From the NCBI GenBank assembly GCA_023415035.1, contig JAEZLX010000241.1, positions 1 through 10,447 of the forward strand: 10,447 nucleotides of DNA, given 5' to 3'. The position numbers were made by a program, and so were the translations under genes. Origin of the DNA: Pseudomonadota bacterium. GTDB lineage: Bacteria > Pseudomonadota > Gammaproteobacteria > Burkholderiales > Burkholderiaceae_C. The notes beneath the pieces were generated by a model. That model saw only the letters and a program-made list of their open reading frames with translations. It was not told the DNA's origin and made no database searches. Shown piece after piece: positions 1 through 6,688 of this stretch. Each line of letters opens with the position of its first letter. The stretch's first letter is position 1.

Positions 1-100
1 CCTTCCCAGAAGACCACGCCCAACATAGCATCGCACATGACGGGGAAGAGGAAGGAGATCGGTTTGTTTGGCGACTGCCAATCTACCCACCTCCGAACCG

Positions 101-568
101 TCAACCACTACTTCCCCCAGATCGCGCGAAGAACCCAATATTGGTCTGGTCCCCCAGGTACAGGCGGCCGTCCTTGAGCAGCATCAGCTCGCCACGCGGC
201 CCAGGCACCGTTTCAGTGGAGCTGGTCGCAAATGGACGAAATTCCACCCGGCTCGCCAGGCCCGATGCGGTTTCTCGCGTACCAACAGCCGTGACCTCCA
301 TCGAATAGCCTCCGCTGTTGGCAGGCGCTCCGGCGCAACTCGGGTTGTTGTAAACCTGAGGAACCCAAGCGGCGCGGACAACGGTATCGCTATTGCTGCG
401 AACAAGCAGCACGGTCTGGCCAGACAACTTGCCATTGATCGTGACACACGGGCTACGCTACGTCCCCGCATACTGCGCCAGGCTCGGCAAGTCATCACCA
501 TCGCTGCCACCGCAGGCGCTCAACACGGCGGCCAGCGCCACCGCCATCATGGTCTTTGTCTTCTTCAT
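101..568 (-). pseudogene. Small lipoprotein interrupted by an in-frame amber codon
   Basis: The ATG at 568 has GGAGGG 6 nt upstream. It opens a lipoprotein signal peptide (MKKTKTMMAVALAAVLSAC) with lipobox LSAC, so Cys19 would be lipidated, followed by an Asp/Gly linker and LPSLAQYAGT. Codon 37 (458-460) is TAG. The same frame continues without further stops for 118 codons: CVTINGKLSGQTVLLVRSN, then a Cys-containing segment NNPSCAGAPANSGGYSMEV, ending at TGA 101-103 after FFARSGGSSG. One base change in a Trp codon (TGG to TAG) explains the break and would restore 'YAGTW', a common opening in small lipoproteins of this kind. It may be a pseudogene, an amber readthrough gene or a sequencing error. 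The two Cys of the mature body could pair. Function is unknown. A link to the secretion operon rests only on proximity (64 nt, with a possible terminator between). Confidence 0.68.
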
Positions 569-591
569 GGGTTTCCCTCCGTGGGTTGAGT

Positions 592-646
592 AAAAAAAGA
601 AAAGCGTCCTTCTTCGCCGGCCATGGCCGGCTTCAAGCCGCCGGCC
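592..646 (-). terminator. Candidate terminator / alternative hairpins after hlyC
   Basis: Two overlapping inverted repeats share one arm. Positions 625-646 form a 7-bp stem (GGCCGGC/GCCGGCC) with an 8-nt loop that contains the hlyC stop codon. Positions 616-631 are a perfect 16-nt palindrome (GCCGGCCATGGCCGGC), usable as a 6-bp stem with a 4-nt loop. On the minus strand these are followed, 12 nt later, by TTTTCTTTTTTT (592-603). The T-tract supports termination, but the 12-nt gap between stem and tract is longer than in a textbook intrinsic terminator. Confidence 0.45.
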
Positions 647-1118
647 ACGTCAGCACGCGCGAAGGCTCCGTCGGCGTGGGTGCCAGTTGGCGGATGGCCT
701 GCCCGGCGAACACCTGCTGGCGCAACTCCTCCATGACCTTCGGCACGCCGCCAAAGGGCGCCACCACGTCGACCAGCCAGATTTCGTCGCCGCTCTTCCA
801 GTCGTTGAACGACAACTGATGCGGCGCCTGCCGGTAGCGCTGGCCCACCTCCTGCGACATCCGTGCCCATGACACGTAGGCCAGCGGGGCGTCGCCCCGC
901 ATGTAGAGCTTGGCCTGCTCCAGCATCAGCGCGGGCACGACCCGCCACTCCAGCTCGCTGAGCAGGGTGTGGCGGGTATGGGGCTGCTGCATCATCAGCC
1001 AGGTCACCGGCCCCAGCATGGGCAGCTTCTGGAACATCTGCTGGGCCTGCTCCTTGGCAAAGGCCATGATCTCCTGGGCCCGCTCCGGGGTCATGGTCTG
1101 GGGGGCTTCCTGCTTCAT
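633..1118 (-). CDS. hlyC: HlyC/RtxC-type toxin-activating lysine acyltransferase
   Basis: A 161-aa cytoplasmic enzyme of the family that transfers fatty acyl groups from acyl carrier protein to internal lysines of RTX toxins. HlyC-like blocks are LGPVTWLMM (35-43), LEWRVVPAL (56-64), PLAYVSWARMS (78-88) and DWKSGDEIWLVDVVAPFGG (106-124). D117 matches the catalytic Asp92 of HlyC. The catalytic His region reads QPHTRHTL (45-52). By my alignment to HlyC 'SPLHR', the His23 position holds T48, with His at 47 and 50. It has a ~30-residue N-terminal extension rich in Gln and Met relative to HlyC. The ATG at 1118 has AGGAG 5 nt upstream and overlaps the tolC stop by 4 nt (ATGA). It is the last gene of the secretion operon, not the first as in hlyCABD. 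Its acceptor is inferred to be the giant protein at the operon start. Confidence 0.9.
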   Translation of the reverse strand: MKQEAPQTMTPERAQEIMAFAKEQAQQMFQKLPMLGPVTWLMMQQPHTRHTLLSELEWRVVPALMLEQAKLYMRGDAPLAYVSWARMSQEVGQRYRQAPHQLSFNDWKSGDEIWLVDVVAPFGGVPKVMEELRQQVFAGQAIRQLAPTPTEPSRVLTWPAA

Positions 1119-2551
1119 CGAATCTCCTGGGGTTCTGCGGCGGCGTGCGCCAGCGGCATTGATATTGATGCGGTATCCAGCGCCAAGGGCTGCGCCGAGG
1201 GTTCGAGCCAGCCATTGATCCGGTCCACGGCATCGTCCGACAGGGTGCCGGCCGCCGCCTGCAGCCGCACCCAGTGCATCACCGCGTCGGCCCGCGCCCG
1301 GGCCAGGTCGCGCTGCGCCGTCACGTACTGGCTCTCGGCGTTGAGCACGTCCAGGTTGATGCGGGTGCCGATGCGGTAGCCGACGCGGCTGGCCTCCAGG
1401 GCGTTCAGGCTCGATGCCCGGGCCGACACCAGCGCCTGCACCTGCGCCAGGGCGCTGCGCACGCCCATGTAGGCCTGGCGCACACCACTGACCGCCAGGC
1501 TGCGCGCGCCGTCCAGTTCAGCCTGGGCGCGGTTGAGCAGGGCCGCCGCCTCCTTGACCTGGTAGTACGAACGCCCACCCTCGAAGATCGGCCAGTTCAG
1601 CGTCAGCATCGCCTGTGTGGTCCGGTGGCGGTACGGCACGTCGGTCGGCGCGGTGATGCTGCCCGTGCTGCGGTCCGTGCCCTTTTTCAGGGTCAGGTCC
1701 AGCGTGGGCAGCCAGCGGGCGCGGTACCTGGCCTGCTCCGCCTCGGCCGCCGCCACGGCAGACTGCGCGGCCAGCACCTCGGGCTGCAATTGGCGGGCGC
1801 GCTCCATCCACTCGGCCAGCGGCTCCAGTTCCTGCCCCGGCAGCGCGGCATCTTCGCGCAAGCCGTGCAGGCCCTGGGGCATCCGGCCGCCCAGGCGCTC
1901 CAGCTCGGTCACGCCCGCCTGCAATCCGTTCTCGGCGGCGATGGCCTGCGCCTGCTCCAGATCCAGCTTGGCCTGCGCCTCGTGCACGTCGGTGATGGTG
2001 GTCGCGCCCACCTTGAAGTTGCGCTGCGCCAGCTCCAGTTGCGCCTGCACCGCCTTGAGCTGCGACTGGCTCAGGCGCACGTTCTCCTGCGCCACCCAGG
2101 CATCCAGGTAGGCCTGCACCACGCGCACGGTCACCTGCTGGCGCGCCACCTCGTGCTGCGCCAGGGCCTGCGCCTCCTGGGCATTGGCCTGCCGCAAGGC
2201 CATCCATTGCTCGGGGCGGATGATGCCCTGGGTCAACTGCAGGCCCTGCGTCCGGGCCTGGATGTCCTTGTCGACCGGCGCCTCGTCGGCGAAATACAAG
2301 GGGCCCTTCTGGTCATGCCGGGAGGCGGTGTAGCTCAACTGCGGCAACAGGGCCGCGCGCGCCTGTCCCGGTTTTTGCCGGGCCCCCTCCAGCGCGTGCC
2401 GCGCCGCCAGCCACTGCGCGTCGTGGCCCAGCGCCGCCTCGTGAAACGTCTTCAGGTCCTGCGCCTGCGCCCATGCGCCGCACACGCACAGCAGGCCGGC
2501 CATGCCCCGCTGGCGCAAGGCGCGGCGGTGATCTCGCAACGACATGGCCAT
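1115..2551 (-). CDS. tolC: TolC-family type I secretion outer-membrane protein
   Basis: A 478-aa outer-membrane channel that completes the exporter. It has an N-terminal signal peptide with a basic start and hydrophobic core (MAGLLCVCGAWAQA), probably cut around residues 28-31. The two internally homologous halves typical of the OEP fold each carry a helix and strand hallmark: FKVGATTITDVHEAQAKL (179-196) and YRIGTRINLDVLNAESQY (392-409), with LPQLSYTAS and LPTLDLTL strands. The ATG at 2551 shares one base with the hlyD stop (TGATG), and a GAGGGAGC purine stretch precedes it. The open frame continues upstream to 2776 but runs inside hlyD. The second in-frame ATG (2545) is an alternative. A dedicated TolC inside the operon, as in LapE- or PrtF-type systems, differs from E. 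coli hly, where tolC is elsewhere. Confidence 0.93.
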   Translation of the reverse strand: MAMSLRDHRRALRQRGMAGLLCVCGAWAQAQDLKTFHEAALGHDAQWLAARHALEGARQKPGQARAALLPQLSYTASRHDQKGPLYFADEAPVDKDIQARTQGLQLTQGIIRPEQWMALRQANAQEAQALAQHEVARQQVTVRVVQAYLDAWVAQENVRLSQSQLKAVQAQLELAQRNFKVGATTITDVHEAQAKLDLEQAQAIAAENGLQAGVTELERLGGRMPQGLHGLREDAALPGQELEPLAEWMERARQLQPEVLAAQSAVAAAEAEQARYRARWLPTLDLTLKKGTDRSTGSITAPTDVPYRHRTTQAMLTLNWPIFEGGRSYYQVKEAAALLNRAQAELDGARSLAVSGVRQAYMGVRSALAQVQALVSARASSLNALEASRVGYRIGTRINLDVLNAESQYVTAQRDLARARADAVMHWVRLQAAAGTLSDDAVDRINGWLEPSAQPLALDTASISMPLAHAAAEPQEIR

Positions 2552-3918
2552 CACCGCTCCCTCAGGCTTTCTTCCTTGTAGCGCAGCAGGGGCGCCAGGA
2601 AATATTCCAGCATACGGCGCTCGCCGATGCGGATGTCCGAGGTCACGCTCATGCCCGCGGTGATCTGCCCGCGCTGGCCGTGCACGACATTGGGCGTCTC
2701 GCCGCCGGCCAGGCGGATGCGGACCGGATAGACCGGCCCCAGCCGCTGGTCCACCACGGCGTCCTTGCCCACCCACTGCACCTCGCCCTCGATGTAACCG
2801 TAGCGCGTGAAGTCGAAGGTCTCGACCTTGTTGATCACGCGCTGGCCCACCCGCACATGGCCAACGTCCCGGTTCAGCACCTTGGCCTCCACCTCCAGGC
2901 CTTCGTTCTCGGGCACGATCGTCATCAGCACCTGGGCCTGCGTCACCACGCCCCCCTCGGTAAACACCGCCAGTTGCTGCACCACGCCATCGATCGGCGA
3001 GCGCAGCACCTGCAACTGCTTGCGCTGCTCGGCCTTGACCAGTTCCTGCACGGTGGCGTCGCGCCGCTTGGTCGCCTCGGCCAGCTCGGTGGTCACCCGG
3101 CTGCGAAACTCCGCCTGCGCCAGCGCCTTTTGCTGGACCGCCGAGCGGATGCCGGCGGACGCCTCGGCCAGCCGCTGCGTCTGCACCGCCACCTCCTTCT
3201 CCTGGTTGGCCAGTTCCAGCTGGGTATCGATCAGGGCCAGCTCGGCAATGTGCCCGGTGTCGGCCAGCTCCTGCCGCATCGCGTGGCGCTTTCTGACCAG
3301 TTCCAGGCTGGCGCGCAACTGCCGCAGATTGGCGCCGACGGCTTCGCGGTCCGCCTCGCGCCGGGCGATATCGGCATCCAGCGCCGACAGCCGGGTCTGC
3401 AGCTCGGCGCGGCCGTTTTCCAGGATGGCCTGCTGGTTATCCAGCACCTCGTCCGGGATGTCCTCGTCCACCTCGAGGATGTCCTTGCCCGCCAGCAGGG
3501 CCTGCAAGCGGTCGACCTCGGCACGCACCTCGGCGAACTCGCGCTGCAGGCGCTCGGTGTCCGCCTGGCTGCTGGTCGGGTCCAGCTCCACCAGCACGTC
3601 GCCGGCACGCACCTTCTGGCCGTCGCGCACCTTGATCGCCTTGACGACACCGGCCTCCAGCGGCTGCACCACCTTGCTGCGCCCCGGCGTCATCACCGTG
3701 CCCTGGCTGCTGACCACCACGTCCATGTGGGCGACATAGGCATAGGCCGCCGCGGCCACCGCCATCAGGCACAGGCTCAGCGTCACCATGCGGGCCACCA
3801 GGCGCGGCGGCCGCTGCTGCATGGCAATGGCCGCCGGGCTGAAATCGCCCCAATCGGCATGACGGCTTGGCGCGGCCCCGCCCGTCGCGGGGGGAGGGTT
3901 CTTCGGCAATTCAGACAC
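2551..3918 (-). CDS. hlyD: HlyD-type membrane fusion (periplasmic adaptor) protein
   Basis: A 455-aa protein that bridges the ABC transporter and TolC across the periplasm. It has a cytoplasmic N-terminus (1-39) and one membrane anchor (~40-64). A lipoyl/biotinyl-like half follows (QPLEAGVVKAIKVRDGQKV, ~85-103), then a long coiled-coil hairpin (~115-300), the second lipoyl half (LRSPIDGVVQQL, 305-316) and a beta-barrel region. The C-terminus (EYFLAPLLRYKEESLRER) closely matches the conserved HlyD-family end. The GTG start at 3918 is chosen because AGGAGGT lies 5 nt upstream and the codon overlaps the transporter stop (GTGTCTGA), which implies translational coupling. A longer frame back to 3999 would overlap the transporter by 89 nt and begins with Arg-rich out-of-frame sequence. 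Confidence 0.95.
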   Translation of the reverse strand: MSELPKNPPPATGGAAPSRHADWGDFSPAAIAMQQRPPRLVARMVTLSLCLMAVAAAAYAYVAHMDVVVSSQGTVMTPGRSKVVQPLEAGVVKAIKVRDGQKVRAGDVLVELDPTSSQADTERLQREFAEVRAEVDRLQALLAGKDILEVDEDIPDEVLDNQQAILENGRAELQTRLSALDADIARREADREAVGANLRQLRASLELVRKRHAMRQELADTGHIAELALIDTQLELANQEKEVAVQTQRLAEASAGIRSAVQQKALAQAEFRSRVTTELAEATKRRDATVQELVKAEQRKQLQVLRSPIDGVVQQLAVFTEGGVVTQAQVLMTIVPENEGLEVEAKVLNRDVGHVRVGQRVINKVETFDFTRYGYIEGEVQWVGKDAVVDQRLGPVYPVRIRLAGGETPNVVHGQRGQITAGMSVTSDIRIGERRMLEYFLAPLLRYKEESLRER

Positions 3919-6148
3919 GCTCCACCTCCTCGCCTGCGGCCTTCTTGAGCGTGGTCTCCAGGATCTGATGCGCCTGGTACAGCGCGTGGTAGCGGCCATG
4001 CGCCGCCATCAGGCCGGCGTGGCTGCCCTGCTCGACCAGACGCCCGCCCTCGAAGACCAGGATGCGGTTGGCCATGCGCAGCGTCGGCAGCCGGTGCGCC
4101 ACGATGAACACCGTGCGCCCCACCGTGATCTCGGCCATGTTGTCGTGGATCACGCGCTCGCTCTCGTAGTCCAGCGCGGCCGTGGCCTCGTCCAGCAGCA
4201 GGATGCGCGGATCGGTGGCCAGCGCTCGCGCGATCGCCAGGCGCGCCCGCTGCCCCCCGCTCAGTCGGCTTCCCCGCTCGCCGATCAAGGTGTCGTAGCC
4301 CTCGGGCAACCCGAGGATGAAATCATGCGCGCCGGCCAGCTTCGCGGCCCGCATGATGTCCTCCATGGGCATGTGCGGGTTGGCCAGCGCGATGTTCTCG
4401 CGCACCGAGCGGTTGAACAGCACGCTGTCCTGCGACACCACGCCCATCTGCCGCCGCAGCCAGCCGGCATCGAGCAAGTTCAGGTCCATGCCATCGACCA
4501 GAATGCGCCCCTGTTGCGGCGTGTACAACCGCTGCAGCAGGCGCAGCAAGGTCGTCTTGCCCGCGCCCGACACGCCCACGATGCCGATCACCTCGCCCGG
4601 ACTGGCCTCGAAGCTCACATCGGCCAGCACCTCCTGCCCGTTGGGCTGGTAGCGAAAGCTCACGTGGTCCAGCTTCACCGCGCCCTGCACCGCCGGCGGC
4701 ACCGCGCGCTGCGCCTGGAAGCCCGGCTCGGCCGGCGCGTCCATGATCTCGCCCAGGCGCTTGATCGACACCTTCATCTGCGTGAACTCCTGCCACAGCG
4801 AGGCCAGCTTCAGAATAGGCGCGTACACCCGCCCGCTGAGCATGTTGAAGGCGATCAGGCCGCCCACCGTCAAGTCGCCATCGATCACCGCGCGCGCGCC
4901 GAACCACAGCAGCAGCACCGTCAGCACCTTGCTGGCGAAACCCACGAACTGGTTGGTGGCGTTGCCCATGTGCCCCGCCTGGAAGGCGCTGTGCACGTAC
5001 TCGCCCAGGCGCCGCTCCCACTGGCGCTGCCACTGCGGCTCCACCGCCTGGCCCTTGAGGGTCTCCATGCTGGTCACCGTCTCGACCAGGAAGGCCTGGT
5101 TCTCGGCGCCCAGCGCGAACTTGTCCTCCAGGTTCTTGCGCAGGATCGGCGTCACCACCCACGAAGCCGCGAAGAACACCGGCAGGGCCAGCACCACGAT
5201 GCCGGTCAGCATCGGGCTGTAATAGAACATCACGGCCAGGTACACCAACACGAACAGCAGGTCGATCCAGCTCGTCAGGGCCTGCCCCGTCAGGAAATGC
5301 CGCGCGTTGTCCAGCTCGCGCACGCGGGCCACCGTGTCGCCGGCCCGGCGACTCTCGAAATAGCTCATCGGCAGCCGCATCAGGTGGCGGAACACCTGGG
5401 TGCCCAGCTCCACGTCCAGCCGGCTCGTGGTGTGCGTGAACAGGTAGTGGCGCATGCCGCTGAGCACCACCTCGAACACCGCCAGCGCGGCCAGCGCCAG
5501 CGCCAGCACGTCCAGCGTCGACAGGCTGCGGTGCGTCAGCACCTTGTCGATCACCACCTGGAACACCAGCGGCGTCATCAGCGCGAACACCTGCACGAAC
5601 AGCGAGGCCATCAGCACCTCGCCCAGCAGTCCCCGGTACTTCTTCATCGCCTGCAGGAACCAGCGCACGCCGAACTTGTCCTGCGCCACCTGGGCCGCCG
5701 GGTCACCGGCCATGCGGCGCCGGGCGTCGATCCATCGGCCGTCCCACAGCGCCTCGAACGCCTCCCGGCCCATGCGTGTCGGCTCGGTCTGCCCCTGGCA
5801 CTGCACCACGGCGCCCTTGCCGTCGAAACCGGCCGCCACCGCCAGCCGGCCGTCGCGCAGCGACACCACCACCGGCTGCCGGCGTTTTTCCAGCGCGGCC
5901 CACTTGCCCTGCACGACCTTGGACTCGAAACCCAGCTCCTGCAAGGCCTGGTTGAACTGCGGCAGGCCGAAAGGCTCCGCGGCATCCAGCCAGCGGTGCC
6001 GCAACTGCCCGGCATCGAGCGGCACATCGTGCAGCTTGCCGTACAGGTGCAGCAGCTCGATGGCATTGCCCGAACGGCGCAAAAGCTCGTCGGCGTGCGT
6101 TGGTCCCGCTCCCTCTCCCGCCGGAAAGACAGCCGTCTCTTCTGTCAT
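3911..6148 (-). CDS. hlyB: HlyB-type type I secretion ABC transporter/ATPase
   Basis: A 745-aa inner-membrane exporter that couples ATP hydrolysis to one-step secretion. Residues ~20-145 are a C39-peptidase-like domain. No Cys occurs near the usual catalytic position, so it should bind substrate and not cleave it, as in HlyB. Residues ~170-465 are the transmembrane region, with the HlyB-like YFESRRAGDTVARVRELD at 263-280 and FLTGQALTS at 285-293. The nucleotide-binding domain shows Walker A GVSGAGKT (525-532), Q-loop Q573, signature LSGGQ (629-633), Walker B ILLLDE (649-654) and H-loop H685, so it looks catalytically complete. I chose the ATG at 6148 because GAGGG lies 7 nt upstream, while the in-frame ATG at 6187 has no ribosome site. 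It starts 61 nt after the GNAT gene, and its stop overlaps hlyD by 8 nt. Confidence 0.95.
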   Translation of the reverse strand: MTEETAVFPAGEGAGPTHADELLRRSGNAIELLHLYGKLHDVPLDAGQLRHRWLDAAEPFGLPQFNQALQELGFESKVVQGKWAALEKRRQPVVVSLRDGRLAVAAGFDGKGAVVQCQGQTEPTRMGREAFEALWDGRWIDARRRMAGDPAAQVAQDKFGVRWFLQAMKKYRGLLGEVLMASLFVQVFALMTPLVFQVVIDKVLTHRSLSTLDVLALALAALAVFEVVLSGMRHYLFTHTTSRLDVELGTQVFRHLMRLPMSYFESRRAGDTVARVRELDNARHFLTGQALTSWIDLLFVLVYLAVMFYYSPMLTGIVVLALPVFFAASWVVTPILRKNLEDKFALGAENQAFLVETVTSMETLKGQAVEPQWQRQWERRLGEYVHSAFQAGHMGNATNQFVGFASKVLTVLLLWFGARAVIDGDLTVGGLIAFNMLSGRVYAPILKLASLWQEFTQMKVSIKRLGEIMDAPAEPGFQAQRAVPPAVQGAVKLDHVSFRYQPNGQEVLADVSFEASPGEVIGIVGVSGAGKTTLLRLLQRLYTPQQGRILVDGMDLNLLDAGWLRRQMGVVSQDSVLFNRSVRENIALANPHMPMEDIMRAAKLAGAHDFILGLPEGYDTLIGERGSRLSGGQRARLAIARALATDPRILLLDEATAALDYESERVIHDNMAEITVGRTVFIVAHRLPTLRMANRILVFEGGRLVEQGSHAGLMAAHGRYHALYQAHQILETTLKKAAGEEVERV
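3924..3930 (-). promoter_or_regulatory. Strong ribosome binding site for the GTG start of hlyD
   Basis: AGGAGGT lies 5 nt before the GTG at 3918, inside the last codons of hlyB. It supports the GTG start and coupling of the two cistrons. Confidence 0.75.
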
Positions 6149-6155
6149 ATGGTTT

Positions 6156-6160
6156 CCCTC
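6156..6160 (-). promoter_or_regulatory. Ribosome binding site deciding the hlyB start
   Basis: GAGGG sits 7 nt before the ATG at 6148 within a purine-rich stretch (AGAGAGAAAGAGGGAAACC). It favours this start over the ATG at 6187, which follows a GC-rich sequence without a Shine-Dalgarno match. Confidence 0.7.
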
Positions 6161-6209
6161 TTTCTCTCTCTGGTTTTCTATGGCCATGGCCCGCAGCAGG
6201 GCGCCAGCT

Positions 6210-6668
6210 TCACAAGGCCGGCTTGAAATAGTTCTGCCCGCACGAGCGATAGCCCGCGTGCTTCATGAAACGGTCGAAGCGCGCCATGTCGATGGCCACG
6301 CTCATGTTGATGTTGATCTCGGTCACCTGGCGGTTCTGCGCCCAGCGCTCGAAGCCCATCAGCAGCTTGACAGCCGCGCTGCTGCCCCGGTACTGCGGCA
6401 GCACATAGAAGAACTGGTCCTGGGCAATCAGCGCGTCGGTGAAGAACAGGGGCAGCACGTAGCCGCCCAGCATGCCCACCACCCCGGTCGATGCGCTTTC
6501 CGCCAACAAGATGCAGCGCCCTTTCGGGTCCTTGAGCGCCGCGTCGATCAGTTCCTTGAGCTTGTCTTCCTGCAGCGGATAGTGTGCGAATCGCGATTCC
6601 GCGTGCATGGCACGCCCCAGATTCAGCAAAACGCCCTCGTCGCCGGCCTGCGCCAGTCGTACTTTCAT
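6210..6668 (-). CDS. GNAT-family N-acyltransferase
   Basis: A 152-aa protein of normal size for a single GNAT domain. Motif A, which binds acyl-CoA pyrophosphate, appears as YVLPQYRGSSAAVKLLMGFE around residues 88-107, with an RGSSA variant of the usual (Q/R)xxGx(G/A). The start (VRLAQAGDEGVLLNLGRAM) and the end (RFMKHAGYRSCGQNYFKPAL) are also GNAT-like. The ATG at 6668 has GAGGGG eight bases upstream. The gene begins 20 nt after the giant protein's stop and lies before the transporter, so it is co-transcribed with both. The substrate cannot be read from sequence. Candidates are the secreted protein (N-terminal or lysine acetylation before export), a transporter component or an unrelated metabolite. 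No signal peptide is seen, so it should act in the cytoplasm. The family call is solid and the role is open. Confidence 0.82.
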   Translation of the reverse strand: MKVRLAQAGDEGVLLNLGRAMHAESRFAHYPLQEDKLKELIDAALKDPKGRCILLAESASTGVVGMLGGYVLPLFFTDALIAQDQFFYVLPQYRGSSAAVKLLMGFERWAQNRQVTEININMSVAIDMARFDRFMKHAGYRSCGQNYFKPAL

Positions 6669-6688
6669 GCGCCGTTCCCCTCGATCGC

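Noticed and set aside
1..100. Left-edge sequence as a separate gene
   Set aside because: The minus strand shows a hydrophobic stretch (ISFLFPVMCDAMLGVVFW) in one frame and an open frame in another, but neither has a start with a ribosome site inside the window. Too little sequence is present to call a gene.
68..589. Plus-strand frame of 173 codons over the lipoprotein region
   Set aside because: It has no plausible ribosome site and no recognisable domain, and it is antisense to a frame with a signal peptide and lipobox.
6174..6186. Short palindrome GGCCATGGCC before hlyB, similar to the one after hlyC
   Set aside because: Ten bases of a GC-rich palindrome are expected by chance here, and the surroundings are not shared. 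I do not treat it as an operator or recombination site.
6149..6187. Upstream ATG (6187) for the ABC transporter
   Set aside because: It has no Shine-Dalgarno match, and its first 13 codons are a translation of the purine-rich leader. The ATG at 6148 has GAGGG at good spacing.
1274..6226. Long plus-strand open frames (1274-2581, 2473-3948, 3968-6226)
   Set aside because: They lie exactly opposite well-recognised secretion genes and are dominated by His, Arg, Leu and Gln. This is the usual antisense shadow in GC-rich DNA, and no domain is recognisable.
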